64,000 bases of DNA. Source: Himantopus leucocephalus (taxonomy: Eukaryota > Chordata > Aves > Charadriiformes > Recurvirostridae). The translations under genes were made by a program, and so were the position numbers. The notes under the pieces are model-generated. The model ran no database searches. It had not been told where the DNA came from and worked only from the letters and a program-made list of their open reading frames with translations. Each line of letters opens with the position of its first letter. The stretch's first letter is position 1. The stretch is taken from NCBI GenBank assembly GCA_003993805.1, contig RSEF01000021.1, positions 4,081,576 through 4,145,575 of the forward strand, given 5' to 3'. Below, one piece after another: positions 1 through 13,100 of the stretch.

Positions 1-3000
1 CAGTAACCAACCAATTTCTCCCTTTTTTTTTTCCTTCTATTTATACAAACCCATTTCGAGAGCCAGAAGAATAGTGTTTTGGTGCTTTTCCCCCTACAAT
101 CAGAATTGTATCACAGCTCTTTTCCATGTGCTGGGGATCGTACAAGGTCTTGTTCTGTTTTTCCTTCATATTCAAGTGTGTGTTACTCGTTTACATTTTT
201 TGCTGTACCTTTAAACTTGGCAAGCCATAGCTCGGCTTTTAAAAGTCTTTTCGTGCTCCTGGCAAAAAGGGTGCCCTACCTGGGCCAATGGATATATTTT
301 CCAACACGATGAAACCCTTTAGTAGGGAAATCCCAATGTCCCCACCCTTAGTGGCATGGGACAAACATAGCTGGCTTTGCAGTGGCTTGAATCACAGCAA
401 ACATTGCTAGGAGCAGGGGAGGATATAAAATGGAGCATGAACACCTTTTTCAAAATCTCATATCCTGTACTGAGCATAGGTAATTCAGAGCTGAGGTGGA
501 ACTGAAGGAGTAAGCGTATAGATATTTACAATCAAGTAAATAGAAGTAACTTTTCCTGTATGGAGACCTATCCTGCAGCTATAATAGCAACAAAGGGCAC
601 TGTTATAATAATCCTGGAGATCAGATTCTAGTGTGTGTGTGTTTACACATATATATAAATACACATGAGGGCACACAACCAACTGCACACCTGTAGGTCT
701 TCCTTTAAATCAGTAATCTTTTAAGTAACGTTTCAGTTGCATGAATGCTGATTAAGGAGTTTGGGCAAAAGCTTAAACCCTAATATTTCCCCATTTAAAG
801 GGACTTTCCTCAAGGGAATCATTGTCTTATTGAGCAACTAACAGAAAAAAACAACTGATACCTTGGGGATGTGGAGAACTTAGAATCCACATTGAGAATT
901 CAGCCTAGCAACTAAACTTTCCATGATGTCAGGTGCATAAGACCTGCAGTGAAGTTTGCCTGTGAGAAATACCTCCAAGTACAAGAAAGAATTTGCTTAT
1001 CTAGCTATGTGTCAGATTCCTTTAGAACATTCTTCCATCCTTGACATTAGCAGTTTCAGAAAGCCAGCACAGGTGCGTGTCCTAGTGAACCAGCTACCAA
1101 ACGTTGGAATTACTGTTCTTTCAAAGAGCCTTACCTTATTTCATTACTGCAGTTGCAGGAAAGCTTCAGTGCTGCTGCAGATTCCAGAATCCAGAAAACA
1201 AAAACTGCATTCATAAAGCAAAATTATTTCGAGTAGGGGGACTTGTACCACTGTCCTTGGGAGTATCTATGTTTAGTCAAACAAAGCCTATTTGTGATAC
1301 GTGTAAGGTATAAGGCATGCTTAGAAAATTCGGTAGTCATTAATTTAATCACAGTAGGTAATAAAATGAGCAGAATCAATAATTGTTGCATCCTGTACTT
1401 CAAAAGTAAGCATTTATTTGGGAAAGTGTACAGTGACAGCAGAACACAGTGAAGAAAGATAGTCTGAAAAACAGTTAGACTTCCATCATCCATATCAAGC
1501 AAAACTGGCAAGTAAATTCAGCCCATCCACTCTGTTCTTGCAGTGGAAGAGAACTCAGCAAAGAACAGAAAAAATGCATTCTGATCTTATTATTTCAGAA
1601 ACAGTTCCAGAAAAATCTGTGTGAATGTTGTATAAGGTGTGGAGGGGTTATTCATAGACTGTGTGACAATATAAGCTGTTGTTGAAGTGGCCCTAAGAGC
1701 TGTAGGGACTGAAGATACAAAATGGTTAAATGACACAGCTAGGCATGAAGTTGTGAGAGAAGCAATAAGAACCACCAGTCACCATGTCCCATGGTGCATG
1801 GACCTAGTTATGTGTACTCCCTGCTATGCTGGTCTTAAACAGGAAAGCACTGCATGGAAAGCCTAGAAGAGAAAGTTGGTTCTAATGATACATTAAACCA
1901 CAACCTGAGCAGGCTAAACGATACAGTGATTCCAAGAAAGACCTGCACATTGCATTTCCTTACTCACCAGAGCAGAAGGAATTAGTATAGGAAATTCATG
2001 AAGATCATAGGAGGAGCAGAAGGGAAGAAACTTCTTTACGGAATTGAGTTGTAAAAAGCCAAACTAACAGAATCAAAGTGCGAGCATTCAGGACCCCTAT
2101 CTCCTTTGCTGTTCAGTTGCTGCTAAGAATGAAAGAACTTGCAGCAAAGGTCTACACTTCTTATAGCTCTAAAAATGCATGTCCTTTAAACAAGAGGGTG
2201 GGGTGAGTCTTCTAATTTACAAAAAGAGAACTTTCTTTTGACCTCTGGGATTCTGTTACTGTAAACATCCCAAATCTCAAACCACTTGTCAGCAAAGATC
2301 CCAATTCTGCAAAACCTTTCTTCTGGGCACCTGCTTGAAAAAAAATGTGCTTAGAACATTTATGTTTCCAAGCAACAAAACAAAACATACATAAAGTGAA
2401 ACATCTCTCAAGCCATTACCCAAGGGAACTGACAGAGACAGTTGCCTAGTTAGTAGAGTATGATTTTCAGAGGGCGAGCAGTACTATTCCAAGAGTTCAG
2501 AGGAGATTTTAAGTTACATGAACACATGATATGCAGGAGTTTCACCCCTGTCTTAACAGCCAGAATTTCACTGTGCATGCTGGAACGCTTAAGCTGGTTA
2601 TAAAAAAAAATAAAAAATACAAGAGCAAATACTGTCATGAACAGAGAGGTGAACATACACTCCAGCCTTACTTCCCATGAGCTGTGCAACTTCAATTACT
2701 CAGGACTGAATAAAAAGGCACACGCATAGGTTCTCATAAGTGTATTTAAAAATTTATAAAGCGGTAACATAAGTTTCTCATTTTGTTCCACCTTTCCCCC
2801 CAATATCCACAAATTGGCTTGATAAAAAATCCTGTGTTGAAATCTGTAAAACGTACTTTTGTTTTTTAGGTGGAAATAAGGTGTGGGCTGTATTGTTTTT
2901 ATATACAATATAGACCTTTCCATACTGTAAATTTCAAATACTGTATCTTAATATCTCCTTGGTGCTAAGTATTCTTTATGAATGTTGTCATTTACTTTAA

Positions 3001-6000
3001 AGGAAATCTAACCAGTTTTCTTCTTATGCATGCTTCCACTACACTAGCTTTATAACTCTTCAACTCCCTCCAGGGGTGTCAATACACAGTTTGCTATCTT
3101 GGTTAAAGAAAAATCCATTTATAGTTTCTCCTGACTGCAGAACAGTCTTCTTGATAGTTCCCCCATATAGCAGCAAATAAAAGGCTTATGGATGCTTCAA
3201 GAAGATGTAGTTGAAATTGCAGAGTGAAACTCTATAATATTTTGAGGTTTATTCTTGGCTTAGCTGTGGAAGCTGATTTTGAATGAATTAATTTAGCTCC
3301 TTTGCTTTATATGCACCAATGGGGAATGGACACAGTAATACACAATGGTGCTGCAAAACTTAATCCAGTAACACTTTCAAAGCACTTCGAGATTCTTGGA
3401 TTGGAAGAGATGAAGAAATTGTAACTATTGTTGCTGCTGTTACTGAATTCTGTTTCTCAGCTCTGGAAACAGGATTCAAAATTCACTGGCAGGGATATGG
3501 GATGAGAAAAGTTACAATCCTTCTCCTGTATTTCACGAGATTTGCATGTGGAAATATCTGTGTTTGTCTGAGCCAGTAGGAAGTTTCTCTCTTGGGAAGA
3601 ATTAACATTTCAGTAAATAAACAGCAAGCAAAACTGAGTTTTTAGACAAAGACAATTATACGTAATGGAAAAAAAATAAGCCCCTCTACATGTATATTTT
3701 CGCTTAGTCAAGCCAAAATATTTATTGAAGAAATAATTTTGATGGGAAATATTTTGATAAACCTTAAAACACAAACAGATTTAGACTAAGGAGTTCTAAA
3801 GGGTCAAGGAACACATTCAAAAAATAGATAGTCAAAGTAACATAAACCGCCCACTTTCCCCAATGGTAACAGGTCTCCGTGAACAAACACAAAACTAGGA
3901 GGAAAAACGTAAAAACAACCAGTGTTCTCCAAAAACCTTTGACTTTTACTTAACTGAACAAACTAGTTTCATAACTGATAATAAATTCTGTTCGTAGGTG
4001 ATTATTGTGTGTTGAGTTTTGATGCTTGATTAAAGACATTTTTACTTGAGAACTGTAACAGCTGGAAACCAGGTTTTATATTATACTGTGAGCAACATGC
4101 TGACAAATTTCTTACCTACAAAAGCTCAGCAACAGAGCTATAATATTGCCTATATGCGTTTAGGCTGAGTTATGTTGTTATATTACTGATGTGTATTATG
4201 CTAATCCAATAAAACATAAAGACCATTGTATCTTTGGTGACTTCTACCACACTGTTTCCAGTAGGGATTTGCATTGGTAATATAAACAGCAGCAGAACAA
4301 TCTAGAGAATCGCTGATAAGTCCTATTTTGAGGTTAAGGATGCTAGCCTGCAAGTAAGTAAATTTCTCCACTAATTTCAGTGGCTCCTGAAAGCTTTAGA
4401 ACATCCTAGAAAAGATTCAGCATTATTGACATATCAATATGCTATTCAGCACTTAATTAAAAAAATACAAAAAAGTACGGTGACAATTTCAAATAAGTGA
4501 CATACTGCAGTAAGTATTTTGAACAGCTTAGATTACTGGATAGCACTTTAAAGAATAGTTTTGTTTCCTTAGAATTTAATATTTAAAAAAAAAAGTAATC
4601 AAATGTTTTCATTTCTCCATGTTCCTACCTTTTATTTAATTTTTTAGTCCTATGGATTATGGGCTACCGTCATAATGCACCTACAGATAATTTAGCTTGC
4701 AAGGGATTTAAAAAGAACACCTTAGAGAAAAAACAAACCTTGAAAAACAATTCCTATCAGTAACACCTTATAGTATTAGCAATATAAGAAGTGAATGTAC
4801 TTCTCACTACTTAAAATGTGAGTTTCTGTTCTGAGTTTCATTTATTTCTATGATCAGATTAGTCAATTTCAATTTTTGCATCTCCCCATAGTTCTGTCTT
4901 GGGTTTTAAATCCTCATAACAAATGTAATACAAATAAAGATGAATGACATTTTAGTACTTTTAATAAAACCTCTTTTCACTGCCAAAATTAATGTTGGAG
5001 TCGAAGCTAAAAGCACTATGTGGTTTACTAATATGCACTAGTCAGCAGATATGCAGCTAGATACAGCATCACCCTTTGGCATTTGTTATTGACTGTACTG
5101 CTATTTATTATTTATTAATCTCTGTTACTTTGAGTGTCTGAATGTGACTGAATATCAAGGATTATTTTTGTTTGTTTTTTTTTTCTTGTATGAATAAGCA
5201 GGTGACATGGTATGGATTTTAAACCCTCACTGCTTCCCAAAGCAAGCAATTGCATTTGGCACTGAGGCGACTCCCCTCATTTATGCTTTCAGATTTTTAC
5301 TTTCTGCCAGCCTTGTGGTAGGCCGCATGTTAGTAACACGTGTCTCTCAAGAAAGCTGTCAAGTATGATTCAAGGGCAGTGTTCTGCTCTATCTGTATAG
5401 ACTGCATTAGTTCGTTTTCAATAATGCACTTGCTCAGCCTGTGCTACAGATAAAATCAGATCTGTGTACTCCTGCCAGCACGCGTTTGGCAGTCAGAGAG
5501 GTGAGGGGAGATCTTAGGAACAGAAAGATTCAATCTGAGGGGGGCTAAAAGAGCTATAGCTCTCTGCCTGTTCTCTTCTTAGTATAACTACTCAGAATAG
5601 TCTTCATTCTGCATCGTGCAATGAGCGATTAGCTGTTCAGGCCTCTCTCCCCCTGTTCATATTGCAGCTGTACGGAGGTCTATTCTAGCTGTGCTGGTGA
5701 AAGGTATTGAAGCAGGTGCTGCTACTGTTCTTTTCCCCGGTATAGCATATTCTGTGCTGGAGATAGGTTGGTGATGAAATAAACTATGCTTGGTAGAGCT
5801 TAGTCATACACGCTCTGCAAATACAGCATGCTGGTTTTGTTATACCAGGAGAGCATTCTTGTAGGGAATATATGCATCGTATGCTGAAGCGCTAGTAGCA
5901 TAGCCACACATCCCAGAGACAGCTCGACAGGCAAATTCCAGAACTGAAAGCATCACAGGCTACATCAGTGCATCACCATACTTCAATTTAGGCCTGGTGC

Positions 6001-8204
6001 ACAGTGCTTCACTACCATGGCTACATTGCTTCTGTGATCCTAGTGAGGATCTTTGCACACATACATATATACCAGAAAGTAGTGCCAGTTTCTACAGACC
6101 TAGCTCAGAAATCTTTTCCTGGCATACTTAACATGGTCTTCCAGAGCTTAGTTATAATGTAGTTTGCAGGTTTTTTCTACCTATTTCAGTTTGAGGCTCA
6201 AACTGGACAACTGGACTGGACTGGCCCTCAGCCTAGAGTCTAGCAAGTTGTTTTTAAAGGACACTGAATACTAGATAAAAATCTAGGAAGTTAAATTAGC
6301 CTATTAAAATTAATGATAGCTTAGGCATTGACTTGATCCAGGCCTGGTTTTCCACAGTTTTTCTTACACTGCAATTGTGGCAAACTTATATTATGGCTGA
6401 ATTGCCCAGTGTCATCAGTAAGAGTTTTGCCCAATTCACTGTGGAAATGGGATTGAATGTCAATAAGCCACCTTTATGACTCATTTGGATGATATTTGCT
6501 TTAGGGTCTAGGCACAGCTTTGTGTGAAGTTACAAAATGCAACTCAGCAGTTCAGGAGGTTTTTGGGGATTAAGTCTTGTCATTAAGAACCACTGTCTTC
6601 TGTGCTGCCTGTCTCGAACACTTCAGCTGAAGGTATTGGGTATAAATGCAAACTGCCCTACAGTCAGAGTTTTCACTCAGCACAGGCAAGGCTTAAGTAT
6701 GTTCCCTGCTATTCTGCATATAAGGAGGTGGAGGAAGGAAATCTGGAGAGGAAGCTGAACTTCCTGTGCCAGAGATTTTGCACTGGAGTCTTCCCTGAAT
6801 TCAAGACAATGTAGCAACAGCTTAAGATATGAATCACTAGAACTGCAGACATGCAGGATTTGAACAGACCCTTCTGCGTCCACACCTAGAACTCATGTGT
6901 TTCTGTAAATTCGTAAAGAACAATCTGACTAATTTTTAGACCTAGCAGTTGCTTCTTCCATCCTCACCCCATCTCCAGACTAATAAGAAACTCCCTCTTT
7001 TTTTAGTTTCATTTCTTTGAAGGTTATTTCAGACTTGTGAAGTAGCCAGTTTGGATTAATCATGGGCACATGGGTAAATGACTGCACAAACTGACATACA
7101 AAAGAAACAGACACCAAATGGCCATCTTTAAAGGACTAGGTCTAAGCGGACAGGGGAGGTGTCAAGTAAGAAAGGCTGTATGTAATAGAACTATCAACTG
7201 ATTAGACACATGTACACACTTACAGTCTTATGTTTTATAATTATAAATGAAGAAGTCACCAAACTAATCTCACAGATGGTCAAATAATCCTTTTTTTTTT
7301 CCTGTTGTTTAATTATGTTAACATGTATTACCTAGCATCTTGCACATCGATTAAAGGATTAAAGCATAGAAGTTTTGGGGCATAAGCTTTGTACCTATAA
7401 TAGTGGGATATGTTAGGAAGGAATCGATCAGAAACTTTGATTTTTCTTTAGTAGTATTATTATTATAGCATAGCACTGAGCTGTGGGTTTACAGTATCAC
7501 TAGCTACAATTCACATAAGAAAAGGGCAGGTATTTGTGTCAATAACCGATCATTTTGATTGAAACCTGTGGGAGCAAGGGCATGCTCTGATGAAATTTGG
7601 TTTTCTTGTTGGTGACAATGAGATAAACTAGAGAAAGGAAAGGAAACGTCTCTTCCTTTTCTGGCCTGGAAGAGCATTATTCCTTATGTTCTTTTTTTAA
7701 TCCAGGCAGTTTCCTGTACTTTTAAAGTGTGATCTCCCAAAGGAGGGGTATTTATATAGCGTCTTCCACCCGAAAGCATCATGCAAAGCAGTAAGGAGAT
7801 TGCATGTATTTTTCCTGCTTTCAAGCAACATATCCATTTCTGATTTAACAGTTCATGTAGATGTGTCTCCTCTCTCCTGCTCTTTGTATGATTTCATCTT
7901 GACCGTTTTCTTACTGTTGGGACACAAATCAGCAGCATACTGAGCTGACCGCTGTAATCACAAGCTTGTGTTGAACTCTCACTGTATGAGATTATGCAAT
8001 GTCAGTCTAAGTAGTGCAATAAAAAACATTGCATAGGTGGCATCGGCAAAGCTTACAGCCTGCCAGCACTGTGTGAGGAGGTAAACAGTGATTAGGTATC
8101 TGGCTCACGTGATATTTCCCATGCTTTATGCAACTGTTTATTCTACACCCACATTCAGTAGAAATATACTAAAGATCACACTTAAATTCAGGGGAAATTC
8201 CTGA
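1..8204. other. Intergenic, no gene recognised
   Basis: I read both strands and see no exon with conserved protein content, no CpG island and no RNA gene. Open frames here are short and start mostly at non-ATG codons. A small TG/TA-rich simple repeat sits near 630-660. Human synteny would put GNB1 further left, but no GNB1 exon or promoter-like island is visible. Confidence 0.6.
630..662. repeat. Short TG/TA simple repeat
   Basis: A run of GT dinucleotides followed by TTTACAC and AT dinucleotides forms a short, partly self-complementary microsatellite. It is probably neutral. Confidence 0.6.
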
Positions 8205-8648
8205 ATGATTTAGACAAGCTGGACAAAAAATGAGATTAAATATTTTGATGATTAAGGGATTGAAGCATCTGACATACGAGGAGAGGACAAGCAAGCTGGG
8301 ATTCTTTGGCCTCAAGAAGAGATTGTTCATGAGGGATCTTATCAATGTGTATAATTACCTGATGGGAAGGCATAAGGAAGACAGACAGACTTTCCTCAAT
8401 GAACACCAACTGACAGGGTGAGAAGCAGTGGGAACAACCTGAAATACAGGAAATTTCACTCAAACATTCAAAAAAATACTTTTACTTTAAGGGTGGTGTG
8501 ACACTAAAAGAGTGTCTAGAATCCTTGGAGAACTCAAAGCCAGAGTGGACATGACCCTGAGCAAGCTGCTCTAGTTGACCTTCTTGTGAGGAGGAGGGTT
8601 GGACTAGATGATGTTCAAAGGTTCCTTCCAACCTCTGTCATTCTATAG
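8205..8648 (+). mobile_element. CR1 LINE 3' end, + orientation
   Basis: The segment follows the 3' part of avian CR1: an 'aagggattgaagcatct' block, the block equivalent to 'ctgggcttgttcagcctggagaagag', and the terminal 'ttggactagatgatg...ccttccaacctctgtcattctat'. It is internally shortened and diverged, so it is an old, dead, 5'-truncated copy. The open frame across its first half is a remnant of CR1 sequence and not a host gene. CR1 is the dominant LINE family of birds and other reptiles. Confidence 0.88.
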
Positions 8649-8649
8649 T

Positions 8650-9929
8650 TGTTTACCCATGGAAAATAGAGGTGAAGACATTGAAAGCGATACGTGTACG
8701 CTCAGGATATCTGTGGCAGAGCTGGAGTCTGTCACACTCTAAGGTGTATCTTGATTGAAAAATAACCCTTCCCATTATCACAGAGTTTTTCTTGATTATT
8801 ACAGTGAAAATAACGAAATGTGTGCTTTTTTACTTCCCATATGGTCTGAGTCAGTTGAATTTCAGTATTTTGTGGCAGGTGTGGGGGACATTTTATCAAG
8901 ATGAGAAAAAGTCTACTCTATGTGTGCAATTTTGAAGGAAGGAATAAGTGTATAACATTTTTTTCCTCCAAATAATCTTCCCACAAAATTTATTTGACTG
9001 TATGCGTTGCTTTCCAGCACCGTGTCTGAAAAAACGACGTTCACATAGGCCACTTAGGCTCACTTATGCCATCTTGTGGAAGAACGCAGTTTAGTCGGTA
9101 TAACAGCACTGGAGGGAAAAGTTCTGCAAATACGCATGGTGTATTTAGCTAGCTAGCCAGAAGGCCATAAAAATAATCACAATTATATTTCCTTTAAAAA
9201 GAGCTGACGTGACCTCATGTGCAGTGCAGAACAGCATCCTTCTACCTCCTTCACTGAACACTGGTGTCTCTCTGACACTGCCTTTTGACAAGAGATGCAG
9301 CCACTTGGCAAGCGCTGTTGAGGGGTAAAAAGGATAGTATTTCTGGCCCCATGAAGCTGAACAAAGCTTCTTGCCTAGTCTGATCTGATAAGCGTAGGGA
9401 GAGTGGAAAGCAGACTCCAGAGACTTCTGAACTAGACCAAAAGATTACAGAACAAAGGCTGAGTTTCAGCAAGAGAGAAATCAAAGTTATAAAAATTACA
9501 TGCTTGTACAAACTGACAAAGAAGTAGCATTCTTTTTCATGTTTACATCTGAGGTGGTATCTCTTAGGACATTTGATCCCCAACAGGTCATCAATCTTGC
9601 ACGATAAGCTGCTGTCACAGGGCTCCTACCATCATCTTGTCAGGCATCTTGCACTGGCCCTGGGCCTGTCTTTTAAATTTCTCTCCCCTCTGCTTCTTCC
9701 TCTAGTTAGGAATGTTGTAATGATGACTGGATTAGACACCTGAAGTCCAGAGGCTGTTTTTAAATCTCATACTGTTTGTTTTGCCCAAGTTTCTTCTCTA
9801 GATTCCCCCCCTTAAGAGGGGGAGGAAGCAGGGAGGGTTTTTTTCCTGAGCTTCATGTCCCACACAAAGTTCATCATGCTCTGACTGTGTATCTGTATTT
9901 CATTATGACAGTGCAGCCCACGCTCAATG
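8650..9929. other. Intergenic, nothing recognised
   Basis: No exon, RNA gene or clear repeat was identified. The antisense frame at 9251-9583 has no recognisable domain and begins outside any ATG context that I can support. Confidence 0.5.
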
Positions 9930-10112
9930 TATTCATCCTCAAAATTCTTTGCAAGATAAGATAGTGCTACAGTCCCTGTTTTACAGGCCAGGAACAGCGG
10001 CCAGCAGAGACTAAGTGACTTTACCAGCGTCATATGGGACATCTGTTGCAGAACAAATAGCTGAGCTGGGTCTACCAGGACAGTACTGTGACCTCAGGAC
10101 TGTATTTCCTTA
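9930..10112 (-). mobile_element. MIR-like SINE relic (antisense)
   Basis: The + strand reads 'ttcatcctcaaaattc', 'gtccctgttttacaggccag', 'gactaagtgact' and 'aaatagctgagctgggtc'. These blocks appear in the same order as in the antisense of the MIR core SINE (the 'cccattttacagatgagg...gttaagtgacttgcccaagg...cagagctgggat' region). Spacing is close to that of the family. MIR-related elements are ancient amniote SINEs, and birds keep only diverged copies. Confidence 0.72.
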
Positions 10113-10115
10113 CTT

Positions 10116-13100
10116 GTGAGAAGGAAGTGGCTTATGCCATAAACTGTTAGCATGGAAAGACAAAAAGCAATGCACACAGAGCTCGACATCAGACTCTTAT
10201 TTTTTGTTTCCTTTTTGAGCTACTTGGGAAAGCACAGTAAAAAAGGCAAGTAAAAGTTAAGCACTTTAATGCAGATTCAGGCATTTCTAGATTTGAAATA
10301 GAAATTGATTTTTCTCCTTTCTTCAAGTGCCCAAAATGAGCTTCGTTATCCTAAAAAGATGTGAAATACCTTTGAAAACATGCATTCTTTTCTACAGCCG
10401 CCCTTTTTCCCCAGTAAGATAAAAAGATCTCTGGCATTTTATATTCTAAATTTTGACTGACCAGAACAAAATGTTTTCCCGGTGATGTGGGCTTGCACCT
10501 AAGCTTTTTTGTGCATTGGTTTTAAACTTAGGATGTAATATTTCATTAAAAATGTATTGTCTTCTCCATTTTTATAGAGCACAATTCCCCTATGATACTT
10601 TGTTTTTGTAGTCTGCTCTGAATATGATTCAAAGGCTTCTCTCACAGTTTGAATTTTAGTTGTGGGTAAAGGAAAGAACCTCTGCTATTTGCAGCAAAAT
10701 TAGTAATTGCCTTCCTAAGCAAAAATAGTTCCAACAGGTAAAGATGATTAGAATCAGAGCCGGGAGACAGCTAAGAGCAGGAATCTGGAAAGTGATTTTG
10801 TGACAGCTGTTTTATTCTGTAAGTGAGCAGGTGTCTAAGTGTTCCACTCATCAGTACTGGCAACAGCAGTGATTCTTTTCCCTCAAAACCTGCATCTAAT
10901 AAAATTGAAATGCAGTTAGAAAACAAACAAACCAACCCTTCTTCTAAGCTATTTGGGGGCAGCAAGGCAGACAAAGGCAACTGCAAGGCAGAAAAAGAAA
11001 TGTTTTTTCTGACTCTTACTGTATCCAGACCCCATTGATGCTTCACTCTGGATGCTGCAGGTTTACCACTTAATATTCTCCAAAGATTATAATGCATCGA
11101 TTATAAAGGCCATTATAGATGTACCACTTTACTTATATTGTTAATGAGTTTGGCTATAAAGGGATTTGCAACCTGAATTTCATGAGAGAGCCAAGGTATA
11201 ATTTGCTCTGGGCTATAAAGCCTATGAATTATTGAGGCAATTTACTTCCAAGTCTGCATTTTCTTTCTCGCCACAAGTGCTCATGATCCGTGCATGCGTG
11301 TGAGAGGAGAGAGACAGGCTGCAAGCTGCTGACAGTGATGTAAGCACCAACTTCTCTAGCAGTACATGTCCCCATCATAGGCTCTTTTACACAGCCAGCA
11401 AATAGCAACAGAAAATAACTGGTAAAACAATCATTTTGAACAAATGAAAGAAGAAAAATTGCATGCTGAACAGTGCCAAATGAGCACCAAATTCAAATCA
11501 CAATTAAAAATGCACTTTGGGTAATTATAGAGAGGGGCCTTTCCCTTAGAGACGTCACAAAGCTTGTGTGGGTATAATCACACTTGAGTGGATCTAGTGA
11601 TGGTGGAAAACACTAGACTGACAAATGAGAATTCTTAGATCCTCCATCCACCTGAGCATAACCTGCTGTGGGACCAAGCCTTTCACTTGATGTTCTTTTT
11701 AAACCTGGTTTCTTATAGAAGCGAGGTTGTAATCACACTGCCAAATCTGTGTCCTTTCTCCCCTACTTCCACTCTCCACATTTGGCTAATAATTTCTGAA
11801 TACACCAACCAATTTCAGGCAAGGTGATAGAGAACTGGAGGTTTCAAAGACATGAAGCTTCTAAATGTTTCATGAAAACAAAAGCTGGGTAGAGAAGAGG
11901 GATCTTTAATACCCCCATGGCAAGAAAAACTCCAGCATGAGCTCACCCTTATTAGGCACTGGAGAATGCACACAAAAAAGATCTTATGCATTTCTACTAA
12001 CTATAAGGAAAGCTTCTACCAAAGGTAACATATTCTTAAATGTTAGGGAACTTTGTCATAAGATTTAGAAACCTGGAACACCAGGCTCCGTTACTTCCAC
12101 TGCTCAAGGAATTCAAAGGGGTTGGGGGTGGGGTGGTTTCTGGGTTTCGGAGGTTTTTTCCCCTCCCCAACTGTTGGTATTATTCAAATACGGAGAAGAT
12201 CCCTCTGTGACCAGATTCCCACTATGGTAGGCACTGTGGGAGAATTTCCTGCACCAAAGAACATATGTCTTAAACACCAGACCGACAGGCTGGGAAAAGA
12301 AACAGAGATGTAAGAGAGGAAGTGACTCGATGGAGGTCACCTAACAGACTTCTAAACAGAACACATCTCAGTAGCACATGCATAGGCAGCTGCAAGCAGA
12401 TTTCCTTCGCCAGGGAACAGAAGCTTTCAGCATTATAAAGGGGAATTGATTCAATAGCAATGTTGACAGGAGTTCACACTTTTCAGTGCCTTCCTAGAAC
12501 AGGTGAGAGCAACCTGATAAAACCAATAGTAAAACGTGAGCACTTGCATCAATATGCTGTCAATGCAGTTCTAGGTAAGAAAGACACTGCATTTAAAAAT
12601 CATCATGTTAACTGTGGTCATCAGCAGCCTGTCTAGATTACGGCTTCCAGTGCTGCTAGGACCATTGGAGCTGATTTAGTGTAAGCAATCCTGAGATTTG
12701 GTATGTTGTTGCAATAGGCCTTTTCTTACCCCTGCAAGTGGTACAAGTATTTTTTAATGCCAGCTGAGTACCAGGGGACAAGCTATCATCAATGGATTAT
12801 TCCTTGTTACTCAAAAGGTTTAAGGAAAGGAAACATCCATCACATGTTTTCTCTTAATCTTCTTTTCTGAAATTCCTAACAAGTGTATCCATAATACTTA
12901 TATTTTATAATACTTATCTTTTAAAATATGTGGTTTAGGAAGATGGATCCTTTGGACACTTTAGACACAGAGCTTGACTGTGAGCTCCTGTCTCAAGTAG
13001 ATAGTCAGAAGCAAATCTTCCAAGAATAGGGCTCTTAGTCTCAATCTCTTGAAGCCATAAAAAGTGTTCAAGAAACCCTGTCCCTAGAACACTAACCACC

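Noticed and set aside
8230..8421. 63-codon + strand frame starting at an ATG
   Set aside because: It is a stretch of a CR1 retroposon and not a host gene.
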